64,000 bases of DNA from Vibrio aphrogenes (GTDB taxonomy: Bacteria; Pseudomonadota; Gammaproteobacteria; Enterobacterales; Vibrionaceae): contig NZ_AP018689.1 in the NCBI RefSeq assembly GCF_002157735.2, positions 1,707,619 to 1,771,618 on the forward strand. Direction: 5' to 3'. Below are positions 51,073-59,790 of this stretch, in pieces. The translations under genes were made by a program, and so were the position numbers. The notes under the pieces were generated by a model. It ran no database searches. It was not told the origin of the DNA and saw only the letters and a list, made by a program, of their open reading frames with translations. Each line of letters opens with the position of its first letter. The stretch's first letter is position 1.

Positions 51073-52317
51073 TCACTGATTAAGCGCAGATTTTAACCAA
51101 TCGACCGCGGAAGTGAGGACTTGATCATACCCTTTTGAAAGCGATTTACTTTTCAATTGAAGTGACTTACCTCCTTGGCTAAACATGGCCAAGCTTTGGT
51201 TATCCTGTTTAGAGCCAACCGGATCGCCCTCAAGCCCTAACGCTAAAATCGGCACAGGCGTGGCTCTTCCTGCCAACAATCCTTGTGATTTTAATGACCA
51301 TGCTCGTACTTGTTTAGCAAAGCTTAAAATATCGACTGAGTGTTTCCCCATGCGTGACGCTAAGGTATCGACATACATTTTAGGCATCATGCCAAGCTGT
51401 TCGGAGCTTGATAATAAGTCATGAATCGGTGCACCGATGGCAACGCAGGCTTTAATTTTTTCTTGCTCAATAAATGACAAACGAGCCATCACGTTGCCGC
51501 CAAAGCGAAAGCCTAATAAACCAACTCGATAATGGTCAACCCATGGAATCGATGGCAAAGCATTTAATACCGCTTGATGTAAACAACTCGAATCTTCAGT
51601 TAATGTCCAATGCACATTTGCGCCAATTCCTGGCATATCAACCGTCAACATCCCAATTTCATGTTGCGCGAGGTAATCTTTAAACAATCGCCACATATCC
51701 GTTTGTAGATTATCAATACCAGCACTGACCATCACGATCGGTAAAGGTTTATCGGTATGAGGTAAATGTAGCGTTGCCATCACTTTGTTGTTTTTATAAG
51801 GAATTTCGAGCGGCTTGGTCACATAAGGGCTAAGCTGCATCGCTTCGTTATACACTTTATTTGCGAGAACTTGCCCTTGAATCGACAAACTGTCACCTTT
51901 TAAGTGAGGATAACTCGCAATGCCAAAGCATAAACTGGCTAGGTACAGTTCATCTGACGCATCTACTCCTTCCAGTAAGGCCGCTTTTCTTTGGTGTGAC
52001 ATGCCTTGTTGCACCCATTCATAAGACCAATTACCGGGACGATATCCCGCAACTGTATCCAACCAATCAGGGTGGTTATGCTTATTTCCAGAACTGGCAA
52101 TACGAGCCAAAACTGCTTCGATTTCGATGGGGTTTAAGCCCTGCCAAATCCACTGCATTCGTCTTAAAGCACGATACCAAGCGCTCTGAGTTCGCTGTTG
52201 CGTTTCTTCTAATAAGGCTTGGCTTTCAGACAAATAGCTAATTAAACTTGATGTTTCTTCTGCATGTTGATGCTTCTTGAATAAAGACTCTGATAAGTTC
52301 TTACTGCTTGGCTCCAA
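51073..52317 (-). CDS. frsA: esterase FrsA (alpha/beta hydrolase)
   Basis: The 414-aa protein has NLSESLFKKHQHAEETSSL near the start, GNWSYEWVQQG, and an alpha/beta hydrolase part with VGLLGFRFGGNVMARLSFIE. E. coli FrsA was reported to bind enzyme IIA-Glc. I take the TTG at 52317 as start, since TGGAG lies 7 bases before it and the length then equals E. coli FrsA; the frame reaches 52422 but the extra 35 residues look noncoding. Confidence 0.9.
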   Translation of the reverse strand: MEPSSKNLSESLFKKHQHAEETSSLISYLSESQALLEETQQRTQSAWYRALRRMQWIWQGLNPIEIEAVLARIASSGNKHNHPDWLDTVAGYRPGNWSYEWVQQGMSHQRKAALLEGVDASDELYLASLCFGIASYPHLKGDSLSIQGQVLANKVYNEAMQLSPYVTKPLEIPYKNNKVMATLHLPHTDKPLPIVMVSAGIDNLQTDMWRLFKDYLAQHEIGMLTVDMPGIGANVHWTLTEDSSCLHQAVLNALPSIPWVDHYRVGLLGFRFGGNVMARLSFIEQEKIKACVAIGAPIHDLLSSSEQLGMMPKMYVDTLASRMGKHSVDILSFAKQVRAWSLKSQGLLAGRATPVPILALGLEGDPVGSKQDNQSLAMFSQGGKSLQLKSKSLSKGYDQVLTSAVDWLKSALNQ

Positions 52318-52360
52318 GGAATATCTCCACTTTTGCTGTAACGAAAGAAAACAACCACAC

Positions 52361-52645
52361 TCAATCACATGATACGAGCAAGTGCTGCCATTGAGGATGG
52401 CGTTGTAAATACACCACGGCATAACTGCAAATAGGTCGAATTTTTTTACCTTGTGCTTGAATATCGGTTAAAACATTTTCCATCAACACTTTACCACATC
52501 CTTGTCCTCGTAACTCATCAGGGACAAAAGTATGAGTAATACTCCAAACCTCACCTTGTACGGTGTAATCTAAATGTGCCCAAAAGCCTTCCACAACTTC
52601 TACTTCGTAACGATGTTGTACCGGATCATGTTTCAATGTTGGCAT
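52361..52645 (-). CDS. small GNAT-like N-acetyltransferase (YjdJ/Acetyltransf_CG type)
   Basis: The 94-aa protein has HRYEVEVVEGFWAHLDYTV, ITHTFVPDELRGQGCGKVLM (acetyl-CoA loop R-G-Q-G-x-G-K) and IRPICSYAVVYLQRHPQW, matching the minimal GNAT family whose members resemble human NATD1. Substrate unknown. GAGGAG sets the start at 52645. It precedes frsA by 43 bp. Confidence 0.85.
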   Translation of the reverse strand: MPTLKHDPVQHRYEVEVVEGFWAHLDYTVQGEVWSITHTFVPDELRGQGCGKVLMENVLTDIQAQGKKIRPICSYAVVYLQRHPQWQHLLVSCD

Positions 52646-52705
52646 GCTATTTCTCCTCACTGATGGGTTTGTTCTAGCATAACCTGAATGAGTCTTTTTT
52701 TCTCA

Positions 52706-52740
52706 ATAAAAAACCCCACATCATCGATGCAGGGTTTGTA
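52706..52740 (-). terminator. intrinsic terminator after gpt
   Basis: Minus strand AAACCCTGCATCGATGATGT, then GGGGTTTTTTATT. Confidence 0.75.
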
Positions 52741-52763
52741 ATTAAAGGAAAAACGAGTAAATC

Positions 52764-53228
52764 TTATTTTTGCTTACGGTTTACTGGTTCTTCAAATTGA
52801 AGCGTCATATCCCAAGGCTGTTCAATCCACGTATCTTGTGCGATATCGACAATGTACTCATCAACTAGCTCTTGACCTGCAGGCTTAGCACATACTGTTA
52901 CTAATTTTGCTTTCGGGTACATTTGACGAATATGACGTGCAGTATCACCACTATCGACAAGGTCATCAACGATCAAGAAACCTTCACCATCACCTTCGAT
53001 AGTTTTTAGAACACGCATTTCACGTTGGTGATCGTGATCGTAGCTAGAAATACAAATAGTATCGACGTAACGAATACCTAGTTCACGCGCTAAAATCGCA
53101 GCAGGTACTAAACCACCACGGCTTACACCAACAATGCCTTTCCACTGCTCAGCTGGCATTTGTTTGGCTGCTAATTGACGACAATACATTTGCATGTTGT
53201 CCCAAGTGATAATGAATTTATTACTCAT
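52764..53228 (-). CDS. gpt: xanthine phosphoribosyltransferase (Gpt)
   Basis: The 154-aa purine-salvage enzyme converts xanthine and guanine to their nucleotides with PRPP. It has [18 protein letters not shown] and the PRPP loop [14 protein letters not shown]. It lies 54 bp after the purine permease, which suggests joint expression: uptake then salvage. Confidence 0.95.
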   Translation of the reverse strand: MSNKFIITWDNMQMYCRQLAAKQMPAEQWKGIVGVSRGGLVPAAILARELGIRYVDTICISSYDHDHQREMRVLKTIEGDGEGFLIVDDLVDSGDTARHIRQMYPKAKLVTVCAKPAGQELVDEYIVDIAQDTWIEQPWDMTLQFEEPVNRKQK

Positions 53229-53282
53229 AATATAAACCTGCTTTGTTTTTTTAGTTCCAAGATACGCTTAGCCTAATGGCGA

Positions 53283-54578
53283 TTACGCACCCGTCAGAAT
53301 GAATTTTAATAAGAAGACTAAGGCTAGAATCCAAACGCCAAAGTGCACTTCACGTGCTTTACCACTTAACAGTTTAATCGCTGCATAAGTGACAAATCCC
53401 ATGGCAATTCCTTCTGCGATTGAGAAAGTTAGAGGCATTAATAAGCAAACCACTGCAACCGGGGCAGCTTCACTTAAATCGTCCCATTGAATATGAACCA
53501 AGCCTGATAACATCAGAATGGCCACATAAAATAATGCGCCTGTTGTTGCATACGCTGGCACCATACCCGCTAATGGCGAGAAGAATAATGCAAGTAGGAA
53601 TAAAATACCAACAACAACGGCAGTTAAACCTGTACGTCCACCAACCGCAACCCCGGCAGTACTCTCAACAAATGATGTGGTGTTTGAAGTACCCAATAAC
53701 GCACCAATCGATGTTGCAGTTGAATCAGCTAATAAGGCTTTGTTTAAACGAGGAATTTTCCCATCCTTCCCCACAAAACCCGCTTTATTGGCGACACCAA
53801 CTAAAGTTCCAGCTGTATCAAATAAATCAACAAACAAGAAAGCAAAAATAACGGAAATCATGCCAACATCAAAAATAGCTGAAAAATCTAATTTTAAAAA
53901 CGTTGGTTCAATACTCGGTGGAAGCGACATAATACCATGATATTCAACATTACCCGCTAATACGCCAATCGCCGTAACCACTAAAATAGCGATCATAACC
54001 GCGGCTTTAAAACCACGATGTACTAATACAATCGTTAAGACAAAGCCTAATGCCCCAAGTATTGCTGGTAACGAGGTTAAATCGCCAACACCCACTAGTG
54101 TTGCAGGATTACCTACCACGATACCGGCATTTTTTAATGAAATCAGCGCAAGAAATAGACCAATACCCGCTGAGATGCCTAAACGTAATGACATTGGTAT
54201 CGCGTTAATAATCAATTCACGCACTTTAAATAAACTTAGCAGTATAAAAAGCACACCAGAGCAGAATACCGCCGCCAATGCTACTTGCCATGTGTGCCCC
54301 ATGCCTAATACAACGGTATAGGTAAAGAAAGCATTTAGCCCCATCCCCGGAGCTTGTGCGATTGGGTAGTTCGCATAAATACCCATAATGAAACAGCCAA
54401 TCGCCGCCGCTACACAAGTCGCGACAAATACAGAACCATGATCCATTCCAGCTTGTGAGAGAATCGCTGGGTTAACAAAAATAATGTAAGCCATCGTTAA
54501 AAAGGTGGTTACACCGGCCAAAACTTCGGTTTTCACGTTGGTGCCGTGTTCCGATAACTTAAAAAACTTTTCTAACAT
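53283..54578 (-). CDS. NCS2-family purine permease (AdeP/PbuG-type)
   Basis: The 431-aa carrier has 12-14 membrane helices and the AzgA-like signatures EVLAGVTTFLTMAYIIFVNP, AQAPGMGLNAFF, FLFVDLFDTAGTLVGVA and TSNTTSFVESTAGVAVGGRTG. Such proteins import adenine or guanine/hypoxanthine with protons; pairing with gpt favours guanine/hypoxanthine. A 22-bp palindrome lies 34 bp upstream. Confidence 0.9.
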   Translation of the reverse strand: MLEKFFKLSEHGTNVKTEVLAGVTTFLTMAYIIFVNPAILSQAGMDHGSVFVATCVAAAIGCFIMGIYANYPIAQAPGMGLNAFFTYTVVLGMGHTWQVALAAVFCSGVLFILLSLFKVRELIINAIPMSLRLGISAGIGLFLALISLKNAGIVVGNPATLVGVGDLTSLPAILGALGFVLTIVLVHRGFKAAVMIAILVVTAIGVLAGNVEYHGIMSLPPSIEPTFLKLDFSAIFDVGMISVIFAFLFVDLFDTAGTLVGVANKAGFVGKDGKIPRLNKALLADSTATSIGALLGTSNTTSFVESTAGVAVGGRTGLTAVVVGILFLLALFFSPLAGMVPAYATTGALFYVAILMLSGLVHIQWDDLSEAAPVAVVCLLMPLTFSIAEGIAMGFVTYAAIKLLSGKAREVHFGVWILALVFLLKFILTGA

Positions 54579-54611
54579 GATATATCCCTACAATGAGCGC
54601 ATCGGCAACGA

Positions 54612-54633
54612 TAAACGATTGCGCAATCGTTTA
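54612..54633. promoter_or_regulatory. perfect 22-bp palindrome upstream of the purine permease
   Basis: TAAACGATTGCGC plus its mirror half forms an uninterrupted palindrome between the TATAAT-like -10 (about 54660) and the start codon. Read on either strand it contains CGCAATCGTTT, near the CGCAAACGTTT core of PurR boxes, so it may be an operator for PurR or another LacI-type regulator; it could also be an mRNA hairpin. Confidence 0.5.
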
Positions 54634-54869
54634 ATAAAAAGGCGTGTAGTTTTCCAAATTATAATCATGAAAGCAATCTGAATCTGCTCAAATTATTTAT
54701 TTAATTATCAATTTATCAACCAAATATCCGTTACCGGTATCATTAAAGAGCGTCGAATTATCAACCCCTTTCAACAATGCATGATATTATCTTTTTATAT
54801 CAATAAATTAGAAAACCTCTCATCATATTGCTCAGTATCTTTTCTTCTTGTTTTTTAGTTATAAAAAAA

Positions 54870-54893
54870 CGCCACCTAAAAGATTAGGTGGCG
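54870..54893 (-). terminator. intrinsic terminator of the sRNA
   Basis: Ten perfect base pairs around a 4-base loop; T7 follows on the minus strand (54863-54869). Confidence 0.9.
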
Positions 54894-54977
54894 GTAGAAT
54901 GTAGTTTACCTATCTACAGGCAGATCGATTCTCAACAATAGGGGTAATATAAAACAAGAGGTGGTTTCTCTGTAGAC

Positions 54978-55052
54978 TCAACAAATCGTGAAATCTAGGA
55001 ATAACAAACCATGAACCTGCTCACCTCTGAGAAAATACTGAGCATGTGCCAT
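54978..55052 (-). CDS. possible 24-aa small protein inside the sRNA
   Basis: ATG at 55052, stop TGA at 54978; product begins MAHAQYFLRGEQVHGLLFLD. The only ribosome-binding hint is GAGAG close to the ATG, so translation is uncertain. The ORF ends just before the C-rich loop, as in dual-function RNAs where coding and pairing segments are separate. Confidence 0.4.
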   Translation of the reverse strand: MAHAQYFLRGEQVHGLLFLDFTIC

Positions 55053-55073
55053 GACTCTCAAAGAAGTGTCGAT

Positions 55074-55102
55074 ATAATACCCATATCGTAATAAAATTAC
55101 AA
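55074..55102 (-). promoter_or_regulatory. sigma70 promoter of the sRNA
   Basis: Minus strand TTGTAA (55097-55102), 17-bp spacer, TATTAT (55074-55079). A TGTGA half-site (55140-55144) would centre a weak CRP site near -70. Confidence 0.7.
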
Positions 55103-55405
55103 ACAAAAAATCATTAAACGTGTAAATATCGTATTAAAATCACACTAATCGGTAGTTAAATTACCAAATATGCAACATCAGCAGTATTTAAGATAAGAAT
55201 AAGTAAAGATTTATCAATATTAGCTCGTCTATGCTGTACATATTCACTTTCAAGTAGCATTATTCTATCTATTAACGTAAACCTCTATAATTCTGCTAAT
55301 CTATGAGCAAATACTAGATATACCTAAACAAGAATGATGCCGTGAAATACGTTCACCCCATTCTCTGTCTAACCGGTATTCACCCATTTCTATTAGGAGT
55401 CGCGT
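55103..55405. other. gap between sRNA promoter and pepD
   Basis: AT-rich; should contain the pepD promoter on the plus strand. No further gene or clear operator is seen apart from the possible CRP half-site at 55140. Confidence 0.5.
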
Positions 55406-56878
55406 GTGACGAATCAACATTCTGAAATCAGCCAACTTTCTCCCCAGCCACTTTGGCAATTTTTCGACAAAATCTGTTCTATCCCTCACCCATCAAAACA
55501 TGAAGAAGCATTAGCTCAATACATTGTCGAATGGGCTCAGTCTCAAAATTTACCCGTTAAGCGCGACCAAGCCGGTAATGTCTTTATAACAAAGCCAGCT
55601 ACCGCAGGTATGGAAAATAAGAAGAAAGTCGTTCTACAAGCTCACATTGACATGGTGCCACAGAAAAACGAAGACACTGTTCACGACTTTACCAAAGATC
55701 CTATCCAACCATACATCGATGGTGAATGGGTCACAGCCAAAGGCACTACCCTTGGCGCGGATAACGGGATGGGCATGGCCTCTTGTCTAGCGGTTTTAGC
55801 CTCAACTGATATTAAGCATGGCCCTTTAGAAGTGTTGCTAACTATCGATGAAGAAGCGGGCATGACCGGTGCTTTTGCTTTAGAGAAAGGTTGGCTTGAC
55901 GCTGATATCTTGCTCAATACAGATTCAGAGCAAGAAGGTGAAGTGTATATGGGGTGTGCTGGAGGCGTGAATGCGTCCATCATTTTTGATTTAGAACGTG
56001 AAGCCCTCCCCGCTGATCATTCGCTCGTAAAATTAGCGGTGAAAGGCCTGAAAGGCGGCCACTCTGGTTGTGATATTCACACTGGTCGTGGCAATGCGAA
56101 TAAATTTTTAGCGCGCTTCCTTGCCAATCATGCTGAAGAGCTAGGATTACGTGTGATTGAGTTTCAAGGTGGTAGCTTACGTAATGCCATTCCTCGTGAG
56201 GCATCCGTTACGGTTGCTCTACCTAACACACAGCAAGCGGCATTAACGCAAGCTTTTGAACACTATACGCAAGTCGTTCAACAAGAGCTAAGCAAAATTG
56301 AAACGGCTCTCACTTCTCATATCACAGAAGCAAACACCACCTTGACACCATTTACCATGGCAGTACAACGTCGTTTTATCGCCACTTTAAATGCTTGTCC
56401 AAATGGGGTTATTCGCATGGATGACAACTTTGAAGGTGTGGTTGAAACGTCTTTAAATGTTGGTGTGATTACAACCGAAGAAAATAAACTAACGATTCTA
56501 TGTTTGATCCGCTCTTTGATTGACTCTGGTCGTGAAAATGTAGAAAGCACCTTAACCTCACTGGCAAAACTAGCCGAGGCTACCATTGAGTTTGATGGCG
56601 CTTACCCTGGTTGGAAACCTGATCCTAACTCTGAAATTATGCATACTTTCCGTGATGTTTATGAAGGTATTTATGGCAAGAAGCCTAACATCATGGTTAT
56701 TCATGCAGGCTTAGAATGTGGCTTATTTAAAAACCCATACCCAGAAATGGATATGATTTCATTTGGCCCTACAATTAAGTTCCCACATTCACCAGATGAA
56801 AAAGTAGAAATTGCCAGCGTGGCACTCTACTGGGAACAAATGATTGCTATTTTGGAAAATATTCCACAAAAAGCTTAA
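55406..56878 (+). CDS. pepD: aminoacyl-histidine dipeptidase (peptidase D)
   Basis: The 490-aa M20-family dipeptidase splits Xaa-His and other dipeptides. Metal-site motifs: LQAHIDMVPQ, GADNGMG, DEEAGMTGAF, NTDSEQEGE and the C-terminal HAGLECGLF; a lid domain with GGHSGCDIH sits in the middle. GTG start at 55406 with AGGAG. A terminator follows. Confidence 0.96.
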   Translation: MTNQHSEISQLSPQPLWQFFDKICSIPHPSKHEEALAQYIVEWAQSQNLPVKRDQAGNVFITKPATAGMENKKKVVLQAHIDMVPQKNEDTVHDFTKDPIQPYIDGEWVTAKGTTLGADNGMGMASCLAVLASTDIKHGPLEVLLTIDEEAGMTGAFALEKGWLDADILLNTDSEQEGEVYMGCAGGVNASIIFDLEREALPADHSLVKLAVKGLKGGHSGCDIHTGRGNANKFLARFLANHAEELGLRVIEFQGGSLRNAIPREASVTVALPNTQQAALTQAFEHYTQVVQQELSKIETALTSHITEANTTLTPFTMAVQRRFIATLNACPNGVIRMDDNFEGVVETSLNVGVITTEENKLTILCLIRSLIDSGRENVESTLTSLAKLAEATIEFDGAYPGWKPDPNSEIMHTFRDVYEGIYGKKPNIMVIHAGLECGLFKNPYPEMDMISFGPTIKFPHSPDEKVEIASVALYWEQMIAILENIPQKA

Positions 56879-56898
56879 CGCTAACTAATCTTAAGTTC

Positions 56899-56938
56899 CT
56901 AGCCCCTAGAGAGAAGCTTTGTTGCGTCTTTAGGGGCT
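56899..56938 (+). terminator. intrinsic terminator after pepD
   Basis: AGCCCCTA ... TAGGGGCT stem with a long loop, then TTTCTTGTCTTTT. Confidence 0.7.
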
Positions 56939-56941
56939 TTC

Positions 56942-56967
56942 TTGTCTTTTGTCTTTTGTCTTTTGTC
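56942..56967. repeat. tandem heptamer repeat (TTGTCTT, 3.7 copies)
   Basis: Another intergenic 7-bp tandem array, different core from the CTCG heptamers, between pepD and dinB. Confidence 0.9.
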
Positions 56968-57016
56968 CCATAAGTTTCTTTGCTTAGAAACTAAGGACTC
57001 ACTACTTAATAACTTT

Positions 57017-58075
57017 TTAAATCAAACACAACTGCCTTGCTAACTCTGCAGGTTTTAGCATCACATTGACCCCCAATAAACGAATTTCTCTTCCTTTTTG
57101 CCTTTGCAGCACTTCTTTCAGTAACGGATAGAAATCCTCGGCATTAAACACCTGAAAATTATGTTCAATCGTGGTTTGCTGAAAATCGGCAAATTTGACT
57201 TTTATTCCCTGCTTCATAATCTGTTTATTTGGTGACGCTTTGCACAAGCGCCTTTCCAGTTCCGGAAGTAATTGTTGCGCTATCACTTGCCAACACTGCT
57301 CAAAAGAATGGATATTCTCATTAAAGGTTCGTTCAACACCAATCGACTTACGTTGACGTTCGACCACCACTTCTCGATGATCGATACCATGGCTCTTTTT
57401 CCATAATGACGCGCCTTGTAACCCGAATTGACGTAATAACTCAGGATAAGAATATTGCCGAACATCCAAACAAGTATATAAACCCGCTTGATGCAATTTT
57501 TCAATACTGACCTTTCCCACCCCAGGTATTTTCTCCAACGGTAAGTTATCAATCGTTTGTTGGACTTTATCTGGAGTGATCACCGTAAGGCCGTTGGGTT
57601 TATTCATATCGGAAGCAATTTTGGCTAGAAATTTAAGCGGAGCCACACCAGCAGAAGCCGTTAAGTTCAATTCACGTTCAATATCAGAGCGAATTGATTG
57701 TGCAATTAAGGTCGCCGAACCGTGCAAAATATGGCTATCCGTTACATCTAAGTAAGCTTCATCCAATGACAAGGGCTCTATCTTGTGGGTATAGCGTGAG
57801 AAAATTTCTCGAATCTGAGTGGAGACTTGTTTATACAGTTCCATTCGCCCAGGAATAACCGTCAATTGTGGACATAATTGATACGCTTTTGCGGTTGATA
57901 ACGCCGAGCGTACGCCGTATTGACGAGCAACATAATTACAAGTACTAATAACGCCACGCTGCTTACTATCACCACCGACCGCAAATGGGATCTCTCGATA
58001 TTGTGGATAGTCACGCATTTCAACAGCTGCATAGAAACAATCCATATCAACATGAATAATTTTACGCTCACCCAT
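57017..58075 (-). CDS. dinB: DNA polymerase IV (DinB)
   Basis: The 352-aa Y-family translesion polymerase has IIHVDMDCFYAAVEMRD and LSLDEAYLDVTDS with the catalytic acidic residues, the HhH motif (IPGVGKVSIEKLHQAG) and a little-finger domain. Start taken at 58075 (MGERKIIHVDMD). A consensus LexA box lies 23 bp upstream, so it is SOS-induced. Confidence 0.96.
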   Translation of the reverse strand: MGERKIIHVDMDCFYAAVEMRDYPQYREIPFAVGGDSKQRGVISTCNYVARQYGVRSALSTAKAYQLCPQLTVIPGRMELYKQVSTQIREIFSRYTHKIEPLSLDEAYLDVTDSHILHGSATLIAQSIRSDIERELNLTASAGVAPLKFLAKIASDMNKPNGLTVITPDKVQQTIDNLPLEKIPGVGKVSIEKLHQAGLYTCLDVRQYSYPELLRQFGLQGASLWKKSHGIDHREVVVERQRKSIGVERTFNENIHSFEQCWQVIAQQLLPELERRLCKASPNKQIMKQGIKVKFADFQQTTIEHNFQVFNAEDFYPLLKEVLQRQKGREIRLLGVNVMLKPAELARQLCLI

Positions 58076-58097
58076 AACCACACACCGCACAATAACA

Positions 58098-58113
58098 CTG
58101 TATAAAAACACAG
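58098..58113 (-). promoter_or_regulatory. LexA (SOS) box of dinB
   Basis: Minus strand CTGTGTTTTTATACAG fits CTG-N10-CAG with an AT-rich centre, the gammaproteobacterial LexA operator. Confidence 0.88.
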
Positions 58114-58197
58114 TTTAAATGATAACGTTTATACTGAGTTTTACCAACTATTTTATTGTTGCGCCTATTAATTGATGAAATCGCCGCCCCTTTTAGA

Positions 58198-58233
58198 TAA
58201 AAAAATACCTTAATCCAAGCGAATTAAGGCATT
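58198..58233 (-). terminator. terminator of the nqr-apbE-nqrM run
   Basis: Minus strand ATGCCTTAAT / ATTAAGGTAT stem followed by T7. Confidence 0.85.
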
Positions 58234-58299
58234 TCTTTAGAGGTATGATACACACTCACATCACGATTAGGTGAGCATGAAAGCTGATAAAAATCGCAC

Positions 58300-58533
58300 T
58301 TACATGATGCGTTTATCATCCCATTTTGCTAATTTTTCAGCACGTAATGCTGCTTTTGCTTCACGCTTTTTACGTGCATCGCAAGGTTCAGGGCAGTTAC
58401 AAACTTTATCAACTCCAACCGCACCAAGGCCGCCACAACTGCCTTTAACGACTTTCTTTTGGAAAATATAGCCAACGGACATCGCTGCTATTACCGCGAC
58501 AAAAATTAAAAATGTAATACCATAAGTTGCCAT
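58300..58533 (-). CDS. nqrM: Na+-NQR maturation protein NqrM
   Basis: The 77-aa protein has one N-terminal membrane helix (ITFLIFVAVIAAMSVGYIF) and a Cys-rich part (GSCGGLGAVG, VCNCPEPCDARKK), as expected for NqrM, which delivers the iron centre of NqrD/NqrE. It follows apbE by 12 bp at the end of the nqr cluster. Confidence 0.95.
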   Translation of the reverse strand: MATYGITFLIFVAVIAAMSVGYIFQKKVVKGSCGGLGAVGVDKVCNCPEPCDARKKREAKAALRAEKLAKWDDKRIM

Positions 58534-58545
58534 AATGCGCCTCGA

Positions 58546-59589
58546 TTATTGCTTATCTTTTAAATACGGTTTGAATGCATTTGAACTAAATTCTTCAAAT
58601 CCATTCTCTGTTTTAACAATATACAAAACAGGAATATTGTGTAAGTTTGCAATGCGCAAACCTTCTTTTTCACCCAGTACCATAAGGCCGGTTGATAAGC
58701 CATCTGCTGTCATACAAGAGGCATCCAGTACCGTCACTGAAACCACTTTGTTATCAATCGGGTTACCTGTTTTTGGATTAATGATATGCGAATATCGCAC
58801 GCCATTCTCTTCAAAGTAATTACGGTAGTCGCCCGATGTTGCAATCGCCATATTTCCTGGTTCGATAATATTTTCAACCGAACGCTGATCAACAACCGGT
58901 TTCTCTACTGCAATACGCCAAGCAACGCCATCGCGATTTTTACCTTTTACGCGAATTTCACCACCCACTTCAACCATGTAGTTATGAACGCCCACCGATT
59001 CTAGGTAATCGGCAACTTCATCAGTACCACGGCCTTTTGCAATACTGGATAAATCGACATAAAGCTCTGGGATATCTTTAATCAGAGAATCTCCAGTTTC
59101 ACTTAAATGTTGGATACCTGTTACCGCACGACGCTCAGCTAATTGTTCAGGAGTTGGCACTACATCAGGACGATCCTCTGGACCAAAGCCCCATAGGTTT
59201 ACGATAGGGCCTACCGTAACATCCATTGCCCCTTCGGTGAGCTTATTAATGCGCAATGCTTCACGTACTACCGTTGCTGTGTCTTGTGATACGGCAAAAG
59301 GTTCACGGCTTTGATGTTGATTAAAGCGGCTTAATTCAGAGTCAGGACGATAGGTCGACATTTCGTCGTTCACTTTCTCCAAGACTTTATCAATTCCCGT
59401 TTGCATAACTTCAGGGGTCGGGAATCCGTCTTGATTAATGTATTTTACATTATAGCCAGTTCCCATGGTTGGGCCTGAAATATGAATTTGCTCAGCCGGC
59501 TTTGAACACCCAGCTAACAACAATACAGCCACCACAGACACAAGGTAAATTTTTATTGATTGAGCAAGTTTAACGAAAGGTAATGGCAC
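58546..59589 (-). CDS. apbE: FAD:protein FMN transferase ApbE
   Basis: The 347-aa lipoprotein (lipobox LLLAGC) has the ApbE pattern: GPTMGTGYNVKY, MSTYRPDSELSRFN, DVTVGPIVNLWGFGP, LSSIAKGRGTDEVADYL, GGEIRVKGKN, and MTADGLSTGLMVLG. It attaches FMN to threonines of NqrB and NqrC in the periplasm, so it directly serves the adjacent operon. Confidence 0.96.
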   Translation of the reverse strand: MPLPFVKLAQSIKIYLVSVVAVLLLAGCSKPAEQIHISGPTMGTGYNVKYINQDGFPTPEVMQTGIDKVLEKVNDEMSTYRPDSELSRFNQHQSREPFAVSQDTATVVREALRINKLTEGAMDVTVGPIVNLWGFGPEDRPDVVPTPEQLAERRAVTGIQHLSETGDSLIKDIPELYVDLSSIAKGRGTDEVADYLESVGVHNYMVEVGGEIRVKGKNRDGVAWRIAVEKPVVDQRSVENIIEPGNMAIATSGDYRNYFEENGVRYSHIINPKTGNPIDNKVVSVTVLDASCMTADGLSTGLMVLGEKEGLRIANLHNIPVLYIVKTENGFEEFSSNAFKPYLKDKQ

Positions 59590-59735
59590 TTGCTTACTCC
59601 TTAATAACAGCGGAATAAAATGATTGGCAATGAGAACATCCTGGTGATTTACTCATGGCTCAATCACTTTATGATTAATCCCTATCACACGAATTAGATA
59701 GTTAAATAATCAGTACGATTTAATATAAATACTCT

Positions 59736-59770
59736 GAAAAAACAATGGCTGACTTATACAAGCCAGCCAT
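59736..59770 (-). terminator. terminator after nqrF
   Basis: Minus strand ATGGCTGGCTT / AAGTCAGCCAT stem followed by TGTTTTTTC; apbE-nqrM may thus be partly separate from nqrA-F. Confidence 0.8.
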
Positions 59771-59790
59771 AAATATCAGCAACTTAGTGT

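Larger units (their letters stand above)
54863..55067 (-). ncRNA. candidate regulatory sRNA, about 205 nt, possibly dual-function
   Basis: A complete independent transcription unit on the minus strand. A promoter (55074-55102) predicts a start near 55067. The RNA has a 5' hairpin (GCTCA...TGAGC), a TCTACAG/CTGTAGA stem (54970-54976 with 54913-54919) whose loop exposes AAACCACCTC and TTACCCC, and ends in a perfect 10-bp stem CGCCACCTAA/TTAGGTGGCG plus seven T. C-rich, anti-Shine-Dalgarno-like single strands are typical seed regions of Hfq-dependent sRNAs. A 24-codon ORF starts 16 nt from the 5' end. The layout resembles the V. cholerae dual RNA VcdRP, but I cannot establish homology. It is not a leader of the permease, which lies beyond the terminator. 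Confidence 0.65.

Noticed and set aside
54579..55100. Purine riboswitch or attenuator in front of the purine permease
   Set aside because: I found no purine-riboswitch core, and the terminator at 54870 lies about 290 bp upstream of the start with a TATAAT-like -10 in between, which fits a separate sRNA gene better.
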